A DNA stretch of 64,000 nucleotides from Bradyrhizobium sp. Arg816 (GCF_029989365.1 NZ_JAPRAQ010000005.1:405739-469738), one strand, 5' to 3'; positions 8,997 through 18,469 are shown, counted from the stretch's first letter. Notes: a model not told the origin generated them from the sequence alone. Translations and numbers: made by a program.

Positions 8997-9791
8997 TCAC
9001 CGCCCGTGAAACTGCGGCGCGCGTTTCTCGAGGAAGGCGGACGTGCCTTCTTTCTTGTCCTCGGTCGCGGCGCAGATCCCGAAATAGGAGGCTTCGAGCG
9101 CAAATCCTTCGCTCTGGCTGGTGTCGAGGCCCTTGTTGGCCGCCTCCAGCGAGAATTTCACGGCGATCGGAGCATTGGCGGAAATCTGTTTCAGGATCGC
9201 CTCCGCACGCGCGATCAGATCGACAGCGGGAACAATCTCATTGACGAGGCCGATACGATGAGCCTCCTGGGCGGAGATCGTTTCGCCGGTGAGGATGAGC
9301 TGAAGCGCGCGCCCCTTGCCGACCAGGCGCGGCAGACGTTGCGTGCCTCCGCCGCCTGGCAGCAGGCCCAGCTTGACCTCGGGCTGACCGAATTTGGCGT
9401 GCTCGGCGGCGATCCGGATCGTGCAAGCCATCGCGGTTTCGCAGCCGCCACCGAGGGCAAAACCGTTGATCGCTGCAATCACCGGCTTGCCGAGATTTTC
9501 GATCAGGTTGAGCACGTCCTGCCCGAAGCGGCTGGACTCCTCGGCCTCGTAGGCGTCCACATGGGCGAGCTCGCTGATGTCGGCACCGGCGATGAAGGCT
9601 TTGTCGCCGGCTCCAGTGAGGATCACGCCGCGCACAGACGCATCGGCCTTGGCATCCTCAAACGCCTTTTGCAGGTCGATCCAGGTCGGCGTGTTGAGCG
9701 CGTTCAAGACCTTTGGTCGATTGAGGGTCACGTAGGCTATGCCGTCCTTCTTCTCGTAACGGACGTTATCCAGCGTCAGCTGATCAGCCAT
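8997..9791 (-). CDS. Enoyl-CoA hydratase/isomerase family protein
   Basis: Crotonase-fold enzyme of 264 aa, expected to hydrate trans-2-enoyl-CoA to L-3-hydroxyacyl-CoA. The CoA/oxyanion region reads FIAGADISEL, and the two catalytic glutamates are candidates in GGGCETAMA and FGQPEVKLG; both are conserved, so hydratase activity is likely. GLLPGGGGTQRLPR follows as in short-chain hydratases. It lies between the acyl-CoA dehydrogenase and hydrolase genes, all on the minus strand with short gaps. With a glutaryl-CoA-dehydrogenase-like neighbour, crotonyl-CoA is a reasonable substrate, but this is inference. Confidence 0.92.
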   Translation of the reverse strand: MADQLTLDNVRYEKKDGIAYVTLNRPKVLNALNTPTWIDLQKAFEDAKADASVRGVILTGAGDKAFIAGADISELAHVDAYEAEESSRFGQDVLNLIENLGKPVIAAINGFALGGGCETAMACTIRIAAEHAKFGQPEVKLGLLPGGGGTQRLPRLVGKGRALQLILTGETISAQEAHRIGLVNEIVPAVDLIARAEAILKQISANAPIAVKFSLEAANKGLDTSQSEGFALEASYFGICAATEDKKEGTSAFLEKRAPQFHGR

Positions 9792-9854
9792 TGCAGTCTC
9801 CTAGCTCGGAAGCGAGGTGGCGGAAGTCCGTTTCCGCCAGTCCTCGGGGGCTGG

Positions 9855-11072
9855 TTACACGAAGGCGCCGATGCCGGTGATCGCCTTGCCGACGATCAGG
9901 TTCTGCATCTGGTAGGTGCCCTCATAGGAATAGAGCGCCTCGACGTCACAGAAGAAGCGGGCGACGTCGTAGTCGGCGACGATGCCGTTGCCGCCGAGCA
10001 GTTCGCGGCCCCAGGCGACGGTTTCGCGCGCCTTCGCCGTGCAGAACGCCTTGGCCAGTGCTGCATGGTGATCGCCGAGCTTGCCTTCATCGTCGAGCTG
10101 CGCCAGCCGCAGCATCATGCACTGGCAGGCCGTGAGGTTGCCAAGCATCTTGGCGAGCAGATCCTGCACGAGCTGGAACGAGGCGATCGGCTTGCCGAAC
10201 TGCATGCGGGTCTGGGTATAGGCAAGCGTGTTCTCGAACGCGCCCATCTGCGCGCCGGTCGAGGCCCAGCCAACCATGTAGCGCGTCATCCGCAGGACAC
10301 GCGCCGTGTCACGGAATGAATTGCCGGCCTGGAGGCGGTTGGCTTCGGACACGCGCACGTCCTTCAGCGTGATCTGGCCGTTCTGCACGACCTTCAGCGC
10401 AACCTTGTGCTCGATCTTCTCAACGCTGAAGCCGGGCGTCGTCTTGTTCTCGACGATGAAGCCCTTGACCTGGTTGTCGGCGAGGTCGCGCGCCCAGATG
10501 ATGGAGAGGTCGCACCAGGGCGCGTTGCCGATCCAGCGCTTCTGGCCATTCAGGATCCAGGAATCGCCGTCGCGTTTGGCGGTCGTGGTCAGCCCGCCGC
10601 TCGCGCCGGAGCCGATCAGCGGCTCCGTCAAGCCGAAGCAGCCGATCTTCTCGAATCGCGCCATTTGCGGCAGCCATTTCTGCTTTTGCTCCTCCGAGCC
10701 ATCGAGGTAGATCGATCCCATCGCAAGACCGCAGTGGACACCAAAGAATGTGCAGATCGACGGATCGACGCGTGCGAGTTCCATTGCGACGTAACCGAAC
10801 TGCTTCTGGCTGCCGCCGGCGCATCCATAGCCCTCGTAGCCGAGGCCACCGATGCCGAGCTCCTTGAATGAGGGCAGTAGTTCGAAGGGGAAGGCGTCAT
10901 CCGACCAGTACTTGTTGATGATGGGCTTGACCTTCGCATCCATATAGCCCCGCACCTTTTTCACGAGCGCCAATTCGTCGGGACTCAAGAGCTCGACAAG
11001 CTGGTAGAAGTCACCGTTCGGCACCGGCAGTGCCTTGGCGTCCGGCTTGCGGGCTGCAGTGGCTGTGGCCAT
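9855..11072 (-). CDS. Acyl-CoA dehydrogenase, glutaryl-CoA-dehydrogenase-like
   Basis: FAD enzyme of 405 aa that oxidises an acyl-CoA to the enoyl-CoA. FAD-contact segments GCFGLTEP and WILNGQKRWIGNAPW are present, as is the C-terminal YEGTYQMQNLIVGKAITG. The Glu near residue 384 in that motif is placed like the catalytic base of glutaryl-CoA dehydrogenase and the plant ACX4 branch. The start at 11072 follows an AGGAG site 6 bp upstream; the open frame further upstream lacks family features. The next gene downstream is an enoyl-CoA hydratase. If it is a true glutaryl-CoA dehydrogenase it would also decarboxylate, yielding crotonyl-CoA; short-chain acyl-CoA oxidation is the alternative. Confidence 0.9.
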   Translation of the reverse strand: MATATAARKPDAKALPVPNGDFYQLVELLSPDELALVKKVRGYMDAKVKPIINKYWSDDAFPFELLPSFKELGIGGLGYEGYGCAGGSQKQFGYVAMELARVDPSICTFFGVHCGLAMGSIYLDGSEEQKQKWLPQMARFEKIGCFGLTEPLIGSGASGGLTTTAKRDGDSWILNGQKRWIGNAPWCDLSIIWARDLADNQVKGFIVENKTTPGFSVEKIEHKVALKVVQNGQITLKDVRVSEANRLQAGNSFRDTARVLRMTRYMVGWASTGAQMGAFENTLAYTQTRMQFGKPIASFQLVQDLLAKMLGNLTACQCMMLRLAQLDDEGKLGDHHAALAKAFCTAKARETVAWGRELLGGNGIVADYDVARFFCDVEALYSYEGTYQMQNLIVGKAITGIGAFV

Positions 11073-11319
11073 ATCGGGTCTCCTTGGATCGTTGGAAGCT
11101 AAAGGGGTGAGCGACGCGTTGCAGGCGTTGTTGGTCTCGAGGCCGAACTTGCCGTGAGGGCGATCCGCATTCTTGAAGCTGCTTGCCGTTCCAGGGACGT
11201 TTTTGCCTTGATGTAGGCGGCAGCCAACACCGCTGATCGCGGGGTTACGCTCCACATGAATTCGCCTCCGGGGGTATGCCCCCCGGAGGCGTGCGTCGGT
11301 GGTGGTCGATGGATGACGC

Positions 11320-12285
11320 TCAGGCGACTTTGGCCTGGCCGGTTTTGCCGACCTTGTTGCGCATTTCGATCAACCCAATCAGGATCTCGTCGCGCTCGGC
11401 GGCCAACTCCTCGATCGAACGCGTGCCGGCCTCGGCGTGAGCGCCGTCGATCAGCTTTTGCTGGAGTTCCGGTGTGAGCTGTGGCGAGCCCAAGACCTTC
11501 CACCAAGCTGTCATCGGTCCGGTGAACTGCTTGAAAAAGTGCTCGATGCCGCCCTGGCCGCCGCCCAGGTGATTGAGCATGACCTGGCCCATAATGCCCC
11601 AGCGCAGGCCAGGTCCCCAGCTCAGCGCGGTGTCGACGTCGGCGACGCTCACGACGCCCTCTGCGACGAGGTGATAGACCTCGCGCGCCAACGCCGCCTG
11701 CAACCGGTTTGCGACGTGGCCGGGAACTTCCTTGTTGAGGCGGATCGTCCGCTTGCCCATGGCGGTATAGAACTCTGCGGCGCGCCGGATCGTGTCCTCC
11801 GAGGTCTTGGCGCCGCCGACGATCTCGACGAGCGGGACCAGATGCGGAGGGTTGAAGGGATGCCCGATGACGCAGCGTTCCGGGTGCCGTTCGCAGGCTC
11901 CCTGGATTTCGCTCATGGTCAGGCCGGACGAACTGGATGCGACGATCACGTCGGGCGGCAGGAGGTCGTCGAGTTGCCGATACAGAGTCCGCTTGAAATC
12001 GATCTTCTCAGGTCCGTTCTCCTGGACCAGATCTGCACCCTTCACCGCATCAACGAGAGCCGCAGTGAAGGTCAACTTGCTCTGTGTTGCACCGGGCGCG
12101 AGGCCTAGTCGTTGCAGCGCGGGCCACGCTGCTGCAACAAAGCGCCTGAGGGCCGCTTCCGCGTCCGGCGCAACGTCGGTCGCCACAACCTCGAGACCTT
12201 TCGCCAGGAAGAGGGCGGCCCAGCTTGCGCCGATGACGCCCGTTCCGATGATGGCGACCCGACGAATGGGTTTCGGCTGCGACAT
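11320..12285 (-). CDS. 3-hydroxyacyl-CoA dehydrogenase family, lambda-crystallin-like
   Basis: NAD-dependent dehydrogenase of 321 aa. The Rossmann motif is IIGTGVIGASWAALFL at residues 11-26, then SSSSGLTMSEIQ and the family signature HPFNPPHLVPLVEIVGG, with the C-terminal domain containing WGPGLRWGIMGQ. This pattern fits the subgroup with carnitine dehydrogenase and CRYL1 better than classical FadB-type enzymes, so the substrate could be a 3-hydroxy acid rather than its CoA ester. The start at 12285 (MSQPKP) follows a GGAGAA ribosome site and lies 1 bp after the upstream gene's stop, so the two are tightly coupled. Confidence 0.88.
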   Translation of the reverse strand: MSQPKPIRRVAIIGTGVIGASWAALFLAKGLEVVATDVAPDAEAALRRFVAAAWPALQRLGLAPGATQSKLTFTAALVDAVKGADLVQENGPEKIDFKRTLYRQLDDLLPPDVIVASSSSGLTMSEIQGACERHPERCVIGHPFNPPHLVPLVEIVGGAKTSEDTIRRAAEFYTAMGKRTIRLNKEVPGHVANRLQAALAREVYHLVAEGVVSVADVDTALSWGPGLRWGIMGQVMLNHLGGGQGGIEHFFKQFTGPMTAWWKVLGSPQLTPELQQKLIDGAHAEAGTRSIEELAAERDEILIGLIEMRNKVGKTGQAKVA

Positions 12286-12286
12286 A

Positions 12287-13216
12287 TCAATTCTCCTTCG
12301 CGATTTCGGCATAGGCGATGCCGGTGAGGTTGCCCTGGGCGTAGAGGAAGTTCCGCTCGGCTGAGCCGTCGAGCCGTGCGGAGTAGATCGATCCTGCGAA
12401 ATCGGTCACGAACATTCGGTCGCCGGCGACGTCGAGTGCGATGCCGATTGCTTCCATCAAATGGTTAAGCACGATCTCCGGATCCGCCGGCTTGTTGTCG
12501 ATCGAGGCCCGGCTGACGGTGTTGCCGCGTGGTGCATCGCCGCGATCGGTCCAGTAGAGAACGCGGTTTTTGAGATCGAGCTCGAGGTCGATCGGCTCCG
12601 GAAGTTTGTCGAAGAACACCTCGATGTCGGAGCGATTGGCCGAAGTCTCGCCCTTTGGAATTTCGAGATTGGCGCGGAAGATGCGGCCGAGGCCGGCGTT
12701 GTCAGGTCCCTTCTGCGTCCAATAGATTTTGTTGTGTTTGGGATCGATCGTGAGGCCGACGCACCATCTGGTCTGGTCGCGGCGGTCCGTGTCACCGTGG
12801 CCGGATTCGATCAGCGTTTCCAGCAGCGAGCCGTCGAGATTGGCGCGCATCACACGCATGCCTTCACGGTCGCACCAATAGAGCTTGCCGGCCTTCTTAT
12901 CGAGGATGATCTGCTTGGGTGTGAAGGTCTTGCCCTCCGCGACGATGGTCTCTCGATTCCCCCCATCGAGACCGGCGCGCTCGATCGAGCCGTCGTTCAG
13001 GTTCGGAACTCCCATGTTGGTCCAGTAGATATGGCCAGCTTCGGCATCGACGACGATCCCGTCGGGGTGCCGGCAGCCGGTCACGATGGTCTTCTTGCCC
13101 GACCCGTCGACATTCATCGAATGGATGCAACCGGCGTTCAATTCGAGGACGAACAGGCGAGGGGTAACGGTCGACGCTTTGGCGGGCGTCGCTGACGTCA
13201 AGGTGGCTTCGGGCAT
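12287..13216 (-). CDS. YWTD-repeat beta-propeller protein (SMP-30/LDL-receptor-B-like)
   Basis: A 309-residue six-bladed propeller. Repeated blade motifs of LDL-receptor class B type are visible: IYWTNMG, LYWCDREG, IYWTQKG and LYWTDRG, spaced 40-60 residues apart, each preceded by a D-x-K/E-A-x type turn. No signal peptide is seen. The biochemical role is not clear from sequence; related proteins are annotated as gluconolactonases or simply as propellers. It is the first gene of the minus-strand operon running to 5477 and lies 1 bp from the lambda-crystallin-like dehydrogenase gene. That suggests a lactone, sugar-acid or ligand-binding role in the same pathway. Confidence 0.82.
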   Translation of the reverse strand: MPEATLTSATPAKASTVTPRLFVLELNAGCIHSMNVDGSGKKTIVTGCRHPDGIVVDAEAGHIYWTNMGVPNLNDGSIERAGLDGGNRETIVAEGKTFTPKQIILDKKAGKLYWCDREGMRVMRANLDGSLLETLIESGHGDTDRRDQTRWCVGLTIDPKHNKIYWTQKGPDNAGLGRIFRANLEIPKGETSANRSDIEVFFDKLPEPIDLELDLKNRVLYWTDRGDAPRGNTVSRASIDNKPADPEIVLNHLMEAIGIALDVAGDRMFVTDFAGSIYSARLDGSAERNFLYAQGNLTGIAYAEIAKEN

Positions 13217-13379
13217 CTCTCACCTGTCTGGCTCATGCGCCGGCAGGGGAGCGGCGCGATCGCCAGCGATAGTGATCTAAACCGTGCGGGCCCTATTGGA
13301 TGAGATTGCCGCCACCGGAATGGTTTTGTCTTTTCTCAAATCGAAGCCCGGTGTTCCGAAGACCTGCTTCGCCGGAACC

Positions 13380-15815
13380 TCACTGCAAGGTGACGTTCGC
13401 TGCCGGCAGGCTGAAGGAGAACCGGGCGCCACCGTGGGTGCTGCCGTTGTCTGCCTCGATTCGACCGCCATGGGATTCGATGATCGAGCGGCAGATCGAT
13501 AATCCCATTCCCATCCCGCCCTCCTTCGTCGTGAAGAAGCTTTCGAACAGCCGCGGCAGATGCTCGGGTTCAATTCCCTTGCCGCTGTCCTCGACGCTGC
13601 AACGCAACACAGTGCCGTCGATCGAGGTGGTCCGCACGGTGATCTTGCGTTCTGCCACGCCAGTCTGCGCCATCGCCTGCATCGCGTTCACGGCGAGATT
13701 GACGATAACCTGATGCAGCAAGGTGCGATCCCCTAAAACGGGCGGCGCCGCGGGCGAGAAGATGTGCGAGACCTTGACGCCTCGCCATTCGACCTCATGA
13801 CGGAGGAACTGCAGAGCCTCAAGGATGACATCGTGAGGCGACACGAGAACGCGCTCTGGAGCCCGTCGCGCCGCCATTTCGCGCACGCGGGCGATGATAT
13901 CGGCAGCCCGCCGTGCATCGGCAAGGCTTCTCTGCGTCAGAGCACGAACTTCATCCAGGTCCGGCTCCGCGCGGTTGAGCCATCTGAGGTTGGCCTGACA
14001 ATTGGTCGCGATCGCGCCGAGAGGCTGATTGAGCTCGTGAGCAATCGAGGCGGTTAATTCGCCAAGCGTCGAAACGCGCGCAGCATGTGCAAACTCGATC
14101 TGCAGCTTTTCCAGCGTCTCCTGCGTGCGAACCAGGTCCGTCAATTCGACGACGCCCGCGAGCGTAATGCCTGCATCGGTGCGAGCCGCCGTGACCAGCA
14201 CGTCGATCAGGCGGCCGTCGGCGGTGTTGAGTTGAGATTTCTCCTCGAAGATGGCCTCATTCCGGAATCGGCTTTCCAGGATCCGTGCCATGGTGTCCGG
14301 TCTCGTTCGAAAACGTGGCGCGATCGGTCCTAGCAACTCGGCATGCCCCTTCGCGCCGAACATACGCACGCTCGCCTCGTTCACCTCCTCTGTGATGATG
14401 ACTTGCATTGCCTGCGCGACAAATTCCGGGTGCGCCCGCAGATAAGCGGGAAAGTCCGTCACGCCGGCCGCCTTGACGTCCTTGAACATGTCTACGAGCC
14501 CACGGACATCGAGCTTCCAGAGCGAGATGGGCATGAATTTGAAGAGATGGCGGTAGCGCATCTCGCTGTCTTGCAGCGCGGTGTAAGCCACCTTGTGCTG
14601 GGTCACGTCGTTGACCGCCCCGAAAAGCTTGAGGCCACCCGAGTCTTCGGCCAACGGACGGCCGACGATGTGAAGGTTCTTGATGGTGCCGTCTGGCATT
14701 TTCAGCCGATGTTCGATGTCGAGCGGCTCGCGGTGGGTGATTGCAGCGTCCAAAGCGCGCCGCACCGATTCGCGGTCCTCCGGATGAACGCGTTGAAGTG
14801 CCATGTCCAGGGTGGGCGTTACGGCTCTGTCATAGCCATAAATCCGGAATGTCTCCTCGGACCAGTTCAGTTCGCCGGTCATGACATTCCAGCCGAAGCT
14901 TCCTGTGCGGCTCAATCGCTGCGCCTCGGACAGATAGGCGGCCTGGCTCGTCAAGAGAGCCTCTTCGGCCCGCTTGCGAGCCGTGATGTCGGTGTTGCTC
15001 TGAAGCGTGCCGATCGGTTTGCCCCGCGCGTCCCGCCGCAGGATCCATTTGCTTGCGACAAAGACCTGAGCGCCATTCCGGGTGGTCTGAATGAGTTCGC
15101 CTTCCCAGTGCCCATGGCGCCTCGATGTTTCGAGAATTTCTTCGAGAGGCGCGGGATAGACCGTCTTCAGCAACAGATGGACGACCTTTCCGACCGCTTC
15201 ATCCCGCGTCCATCCGAACAGGTTCTCGGCACCGCGGTTCCAATAGATGATGACGCGGCTGGCATCTAGAACCAGCACCGCGTCGGGCGTCAGGTCGAGA
15301 AGATTGGCTTGCTCATGCTGGGCCTCGCCGAACCGGCGGGCTCTGCGCACGAACGTCGTGATCACAAACGATGTCACCAGGAATGTGGAGAGTGCCACCA
15401 TGTCCTGCGCGCTGCCAACCTCAAACGAGTGGAGGGGCAGGGTGAAGAAATAGTCGAGGCAGCCAACCCCGATGACCGAGAACAGAGCGGACGTGATAAG
15501 GCCGTCCATCAATGAGAGCAGGACGATGACCAGCAGATAGACAAGGACTGCTGTGCCTGGACGATCGAAGATCTGGAGCCTGACCATTCCCCAGGTCACG
15601 GAGGCCATGAGCACGATGCCGAAGCTCCAGAGTCTGGCCAAATAACGTATGTGCTCATTGAGCGATGGCTTTACTGCTGGAACAACGAAGTCGGGTATCG
15701 CCTTCGTGCTGAGAAGGGCGGCGACAAAATCCGAGACAAAGGTCGTCGGCATGGGCTTCACGCCGGCAGGTGTCGATGATTCGACGGTCGTATCAGTCCG
15801 GCTGAGATGTTTCAT
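13380..15815 (-). CDS. PAS-domain membrane sensor histidine kinase
   Basis: Predicted hybrid-free sensor kinase of about 811 aa. The N-terminus carries three to four helices in a KdpD-like (DUF4118-type) arrangement (LWSFGIVLMASVTWG, VLVYLLVIVLLSLMDG, ALFSVIGVGCLDYFF). Three PAS-like modules follow, the first beginning NLLDLTPDAVLVLD. The dimerisation helix has SIAHELNQPLG with the phospho-His near residue 593. HATPase motifs are VNLAVNAMQA, DSGKGI and GMGMGLSIC. The chosen ATG at 15815 gives MKHLSRT; a GTG at 15902 overlaps the upstream AraC gene by 16 bp and is the alternative. It has the same HisKA/HATPase style as the kinase at 21318-26924. Its partner regulator is unknown. Confidence 0.85.
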   Translation of the reverse strand: MKHLSRTDTTVESSTPAGVKPMPTTFVSDFVAALLSTKAIPDFVVPAVKPSLNEHIRYLARLWSFGIVLMASVTWGMVRLQIFDRPGTAVLVYLLVIVLLSLMDGLITSALFSVIGVGCLDYFFTLPLHSFEVGSAQDMVALSTFLVTSFVITTFVRRARRFGEAQHEQANLLDLTPDAVLVLDASRVIIYWNRGAENLFGWTRDEAVGKVVHLLLKTVYPAPLEEILETSRRHGHWEGELIQTTRNGAQVFVASKWILRRDARGKPIGTLQSNTDITARKRAEEALLTSQAAYLSEAQRLSRTGSFGWNVMTGELNWSEETFRIYGYDRAVTPTLDMALQRVHPEDRESVRRALDAAITHREPLDIEHRLKMPDGTIKNLHIVGRPLAEDSGGLKLFGAVNDVTQHKVAYTALQDSEMRYRHLFKFMPISLWKLDVRGLVDMFKDVKAAGVTDFPAYLRAHPEFVAQAMQVIITEEVNEASVRMFGAKGHAELLGPIAPRFRTRPDTMARILESRFRNEAIFEEKSQLNTADGRLIDVLVTAARTDAGITLAGVVELTDLVRTQETLEKLQIEFAHAARVSTLGELTASIAHELNQPLGAIATNCQANLRWLNRAEPDLDEVRALTQRSLADARRAADIIARVREMAARRAPERVLVSPHDVILEALQFLRHEVEWRGVKVSHIFSPAAPPVLGDRTLLHQVIVNLAVNAMQAMAQTGVAERKITVRTTSIDGTVLRCSVEDSGKGIEPEHLPRLFESFFTTKEGGMGMGLSICRSIIESHGGRIEADNGSTHGGARFSFSLPAANVTLQ

Positions 15816-15886
15816 GGCTGTTGCTCGTCGGTGCGAGGCGGGGATCTGGCCGGCAGGTCCGGCAATAGGACGAACCCGCTCGTGCT

Positions 15887-16792
15887 TTATCCCCGCCTCC
15901 ACGTCTCAGGGTGTCCGCCCGTCACGCGTTTGAAGACGCGGATGAGGTGATCCTCACTGGCAAATCCGCACATCCGCGCAATTTCGGTCAGGCTGCTTTG
16001 CATGTGCCGTCGCAAGAGAAAACAGACGTGGTCGATCCGATGGCGCAACAGCCAGCCATGGGGCGTAAGACCCGTCGTCTGACGGAAGGCCCTCAAAAAC
16101 GCGCTGGTGGGAAGCCCGCATTCGGAAGCGAGGTCGGACACGAAGATCTGCCCGTTCAGGCGAGAACTCAGGATCTCCTTGGCCCGCCGCTCCTGCCACG
16201 GCGCGAGGCCTGAAACGGCGAAGGAGATCGCACGGCTCCCGACACCATAGGTCTTCAGCGCATGCCCAACGGTGGCAATGGCGAGATGATCGACGAAAAC
16301 CTGATCAGCTTCGTCGGGGCGACGAAATGCCGGCAGGAGCGCGGCGCCCAATCCGCCGAGGGCCATATCCTCGTCCCCGAGGCCCGGCTTGTTCGTGAAT
16401 TCGTCGACCCGGCCGCAACCTTCCATGTCGGCGACAACGTCCAGCGCGGCCCGCGGCACATAGAAGTGCAACGAATGAAAGGGACTGACGCTGTTTGCGA
16501 CCGGACTGGAACGCAAATCATAGATGCATACGGTGCCGGGTCGCAGATGTCCGCTCGGCACTTGCCGGTCGTCTATGAACAGGTCGTGCCTCGGGCAGTC
16601 GCGAAGCTGCAGTGTAATCAGGAAAGCGTCTTCACGCGGGATCGGTGCGGTCAGGCCGTGATTGGCAATATCGCATTTGATCTCGGTAACCGCGATCTTC
16701 GATTTCTGCAGGTTGCGCGTGACGAACGCCGGCGCGCGCTCCAACTGGAATACATCTGCAAGCTGCTGGCCATAAGCGCCCTGATCAGTCAC
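15887..16792 (-). CDS. AraC family transcriptional regulator (paralogue 1)
   Basis: DNA-binding regulator of 301 aa with an AraC-binding-like N-terminal domain (about 1-170) and a C-terminal double helix-turn-helix (ILSSRLNGQIFVSDLASECG and ARMCGFASEDHLIRVFKRVTG). The GTG at 16792 has a GGAGAG site 7 bp upstream and gives the same length (301 aa) as the neighbouring paralogue; a GTG at 16831 is less well placed. Shared stretches with the gene at 17052 include SIAVTE/KIAVTE, FHSVHFYLPRAAL/FHSLHFYVPRAAL and LAAWQ/LAPWQ, so the pair arose by tandem duplication. Ligand and targets are unknown; it abuts the histidine kinase gene downstream. Confidence 0.87.
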   Translation of the reverse strand: MTDQGAYGQQLADVFQLERAPAFVTRNLQKSKIAVTEIKCDIANHGLTAPIPREDAFLITLQLRDCPRHDLFIDDRQVPSGHLRPGTVCIYDLRSSPVANSVSPFHSLHFYVPRAALDVVADMEGCGRVDEFTNKPGLGDEDMALGGLGAALLPAFRRPDEADQVFVDHLAIATVGHALKTYGVGSRAISFAVSGLAPWQERRAKEILSSRLNGQIFVSDLASECGLPTSAFLRAFRQTTGLTPHGWLLRHRIDHVCFLLRRHMQSSLTEIARMCGFASEDHLIRVFKRVTGGHPETWRRG

Positions 16793-17051
16793 CTGAGACT
16801 CTCCGTAAGGGTGCGATGCGTTTATTTGCACTCTCTTCCCAAAAGATGATTGGCAAATTTGTGCGCGTTTTGCCGGTTTCGGCCACGAAACGGATCGTCA
16901 CCATCAATCCGAATTCGGTGTCATGTACCCGGGCTGAGCCTCGATGGTGCCCGACACGCGCCCATTGTTGTCGACCATTGAACCGCAGGATTGAAAAATG
17001 TTGCGTGGATTGTCGATTCCGACCATCGAGCCACGGTGCGAGGGATAGACG

Positions 17052-17957
17052 TTAGTCGCGATTTCTGCGCCAAGCCCCGGGGCTTAGGCCAACGAGATTG
17101 GCAAATACGCGTGTGAAATGGCTCTGGTCGGCGAAGCCACAGGCCAAGGCTATTGCCGAAAGCGACAGGTTCTGATCGCGCAGCAGGCTCTTGGCGAGCT
17201 CGATGCGCCGGCGCTGGAGCCACTGATGCGGTGACAGGCCCGTCGATTGTCGAAACGCACGAGAAAAGTGGCTTGCAGACAGGCCGCAGTCGTTCGCGAG
17301 ATCTGCGAGGGAGACGTCGCCTTCCAGGTTCGCCGCAAGCGTCTCCTCGGCGCGCCGGACCTGCCAGGCCGCCAGTCCACCGCGCGGGTGCGTCGTCGTG
17401 GGCACCATGCCGCCATACGTCTTGGCGACATGAATGGCGACCGCCAACGTCACATGCTCGACAAACAGACGGCTCGCCTGTTCGGGGGACTCGAAAGCCG
17501 GCGCCAGCGTGCTGACGAGCGCGTGCGTCACAGCATCGTCGACGCCCACGCCCGGCTGGTATCTCAGCTCTTCGATCCTTCGTGCCTCGTTGCCTTCAGC
17601 GACCTGATTCAAGGCCGCGCGCGGAAGATAGAAGTGAACGCTGTGAAACGGATTGTTGATGTGAAATTGTGGGTTGCGCTTCAAGTCGTATAAAACGGTT
17701 TGCCCGGTCTTGAGCGCTGTGACACCCGCAATTCGGCTATCCTCGAAGTACTCATGCACGGGAAAGTCCCGTCGCATGACGGCCACCAGGAAGGCATCTT
17801 CGCACTCCAGCGAGCCGGACAGGTCGCCGAGTGGGGGGGCGTCGGCGCGAACTTCGGTTACCGCAATACTGCTGTTGCGCAACGTGCGAACAAAGGAGAC
17901 AGCATGGGCCTTCAGGCGATCGCCGAATTCCTGACCGTAGGCGCTGCTCTCGTGCAT
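17052..17957 (-). CDS. AraC family transcriptional regulator (paralogue 2)
   Basis: Regulator of 301 aa with the same architecture as its neighbour. The N-terminal domain contains FHSVHFYLPRAALNQV; the C-terminal AraC module has SLADLANDCGLSASHFSRAFRQSTG and a second HTH with ACGFADQSHFTRVFANLVG. The recognition helices are closer to the AraC consensus than in paralogue 1, where several positions are altered. 259 bp of noncoding DNA lie between the two genes. No ribosome site decides the start strongly; the ATG at 17957 aligns with paralogue 1's chosen start. Confidence 0.88.
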   Translation of the reverse strand: MHESSAYGQEFGDRLKAHAVSFVRTLRNSSIAVTEVRADAPPLGDLSGSLECEDAFLVAVMRRDFPVHEYFEDSRIAGVTALKTGQTVLYDLKRNPQFHINNPFHSVHFYLPRAALNQVAEGNEARRIEELRYQPGVGVDDAVTHALVSTLAPAFESPEQASRLFVEHVTLAVAIHVAKTYGGMVPTTTHPRGGLAAWQVRRAEETLAANLEGDVSLADLANDCGLSASHFSRAFRQSTGLSPHQWLQRRRIELAKSLLRDQNLSLSAIALACGFADQSHFTRVFANLVGLSPGAWRRNRD

Positions 17958-18091
17958 AGTAGCTTGCCCCGTCGACGTCCTTGTCGCCCGGCGCGGATGC
18001 GCGACGGCAGGTCTATCTTACCCACCTCCGTACCCCCACTTCTTTACCGATCTTGCTCTGGTTTTTCAAAAAGCACGATTGAGAGGTAGCA

Positions 18092-18469
18092 CTACTTCCG
18101 CGAGTGAGGACCGCGATTCTTGCGAAATTGTCCTGGTGCCATTCCAAAGGCCCGCGTGAAGGCGCGGGTGAAGCTCGACTGCGAAGAGAAGTTGCAAGTC
18201 AGGGCGATGTCGGCGAGGGTGGCGTTTCCCTCGGCGAGCAAGTCCTTTGCCTTTTCCAGGCGACATTCGCGGACGAAGCGATGGGGTGACTCTCCCGTCG
18301 CCTTCCGAAAGGCCCGTGCGAAGTGAAACAGGCTGAGATTCGCCACCTCTGCCAAATCCTTGAGTCGAATATCGTTTTGGAGATTGGCCGCGATGAATTG
18401 CATGACGCGCCGGAGCCGCCGATCATCGAGGGTCCGCGACGGGGGCGTCTTGTCGTCACGGATTGGCAT
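18092..18469 (-). CDS. Short AraC family regulator (DNA-binding domain only)
   Basis: A 125-residue protein that is essentially one AraC/XylS DNA-binding module: FIAANLQNDIRLKDLAEVANLSLFHFARAF (first HTH, in parts) and ALTCNFSSQSSFTRAFTRAFG (second HTH). No sensor domain is present, as in SoxS/MarA-size regulators. The start at 18469 has GAGGAG 6 bp upstream; an ATG at 18538 adds 23 residues without family character. It is divergent from the MalT-like regulator, sharing a 125-bp promoter region, so cross-regulation is possible. Confidence 0.85.
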   Translation of the reverse strand: MPIRDDKTPPSRTLDDRRLRRVMQFIAANLQNDIRLKDLAEVANLSLFHFARAFRKATGESPHRFVRECRLEKAKDLLAEGNATLADIALTCNFSSQSSFTRAFTRAFGMAPGQFRKNRGPHSRK

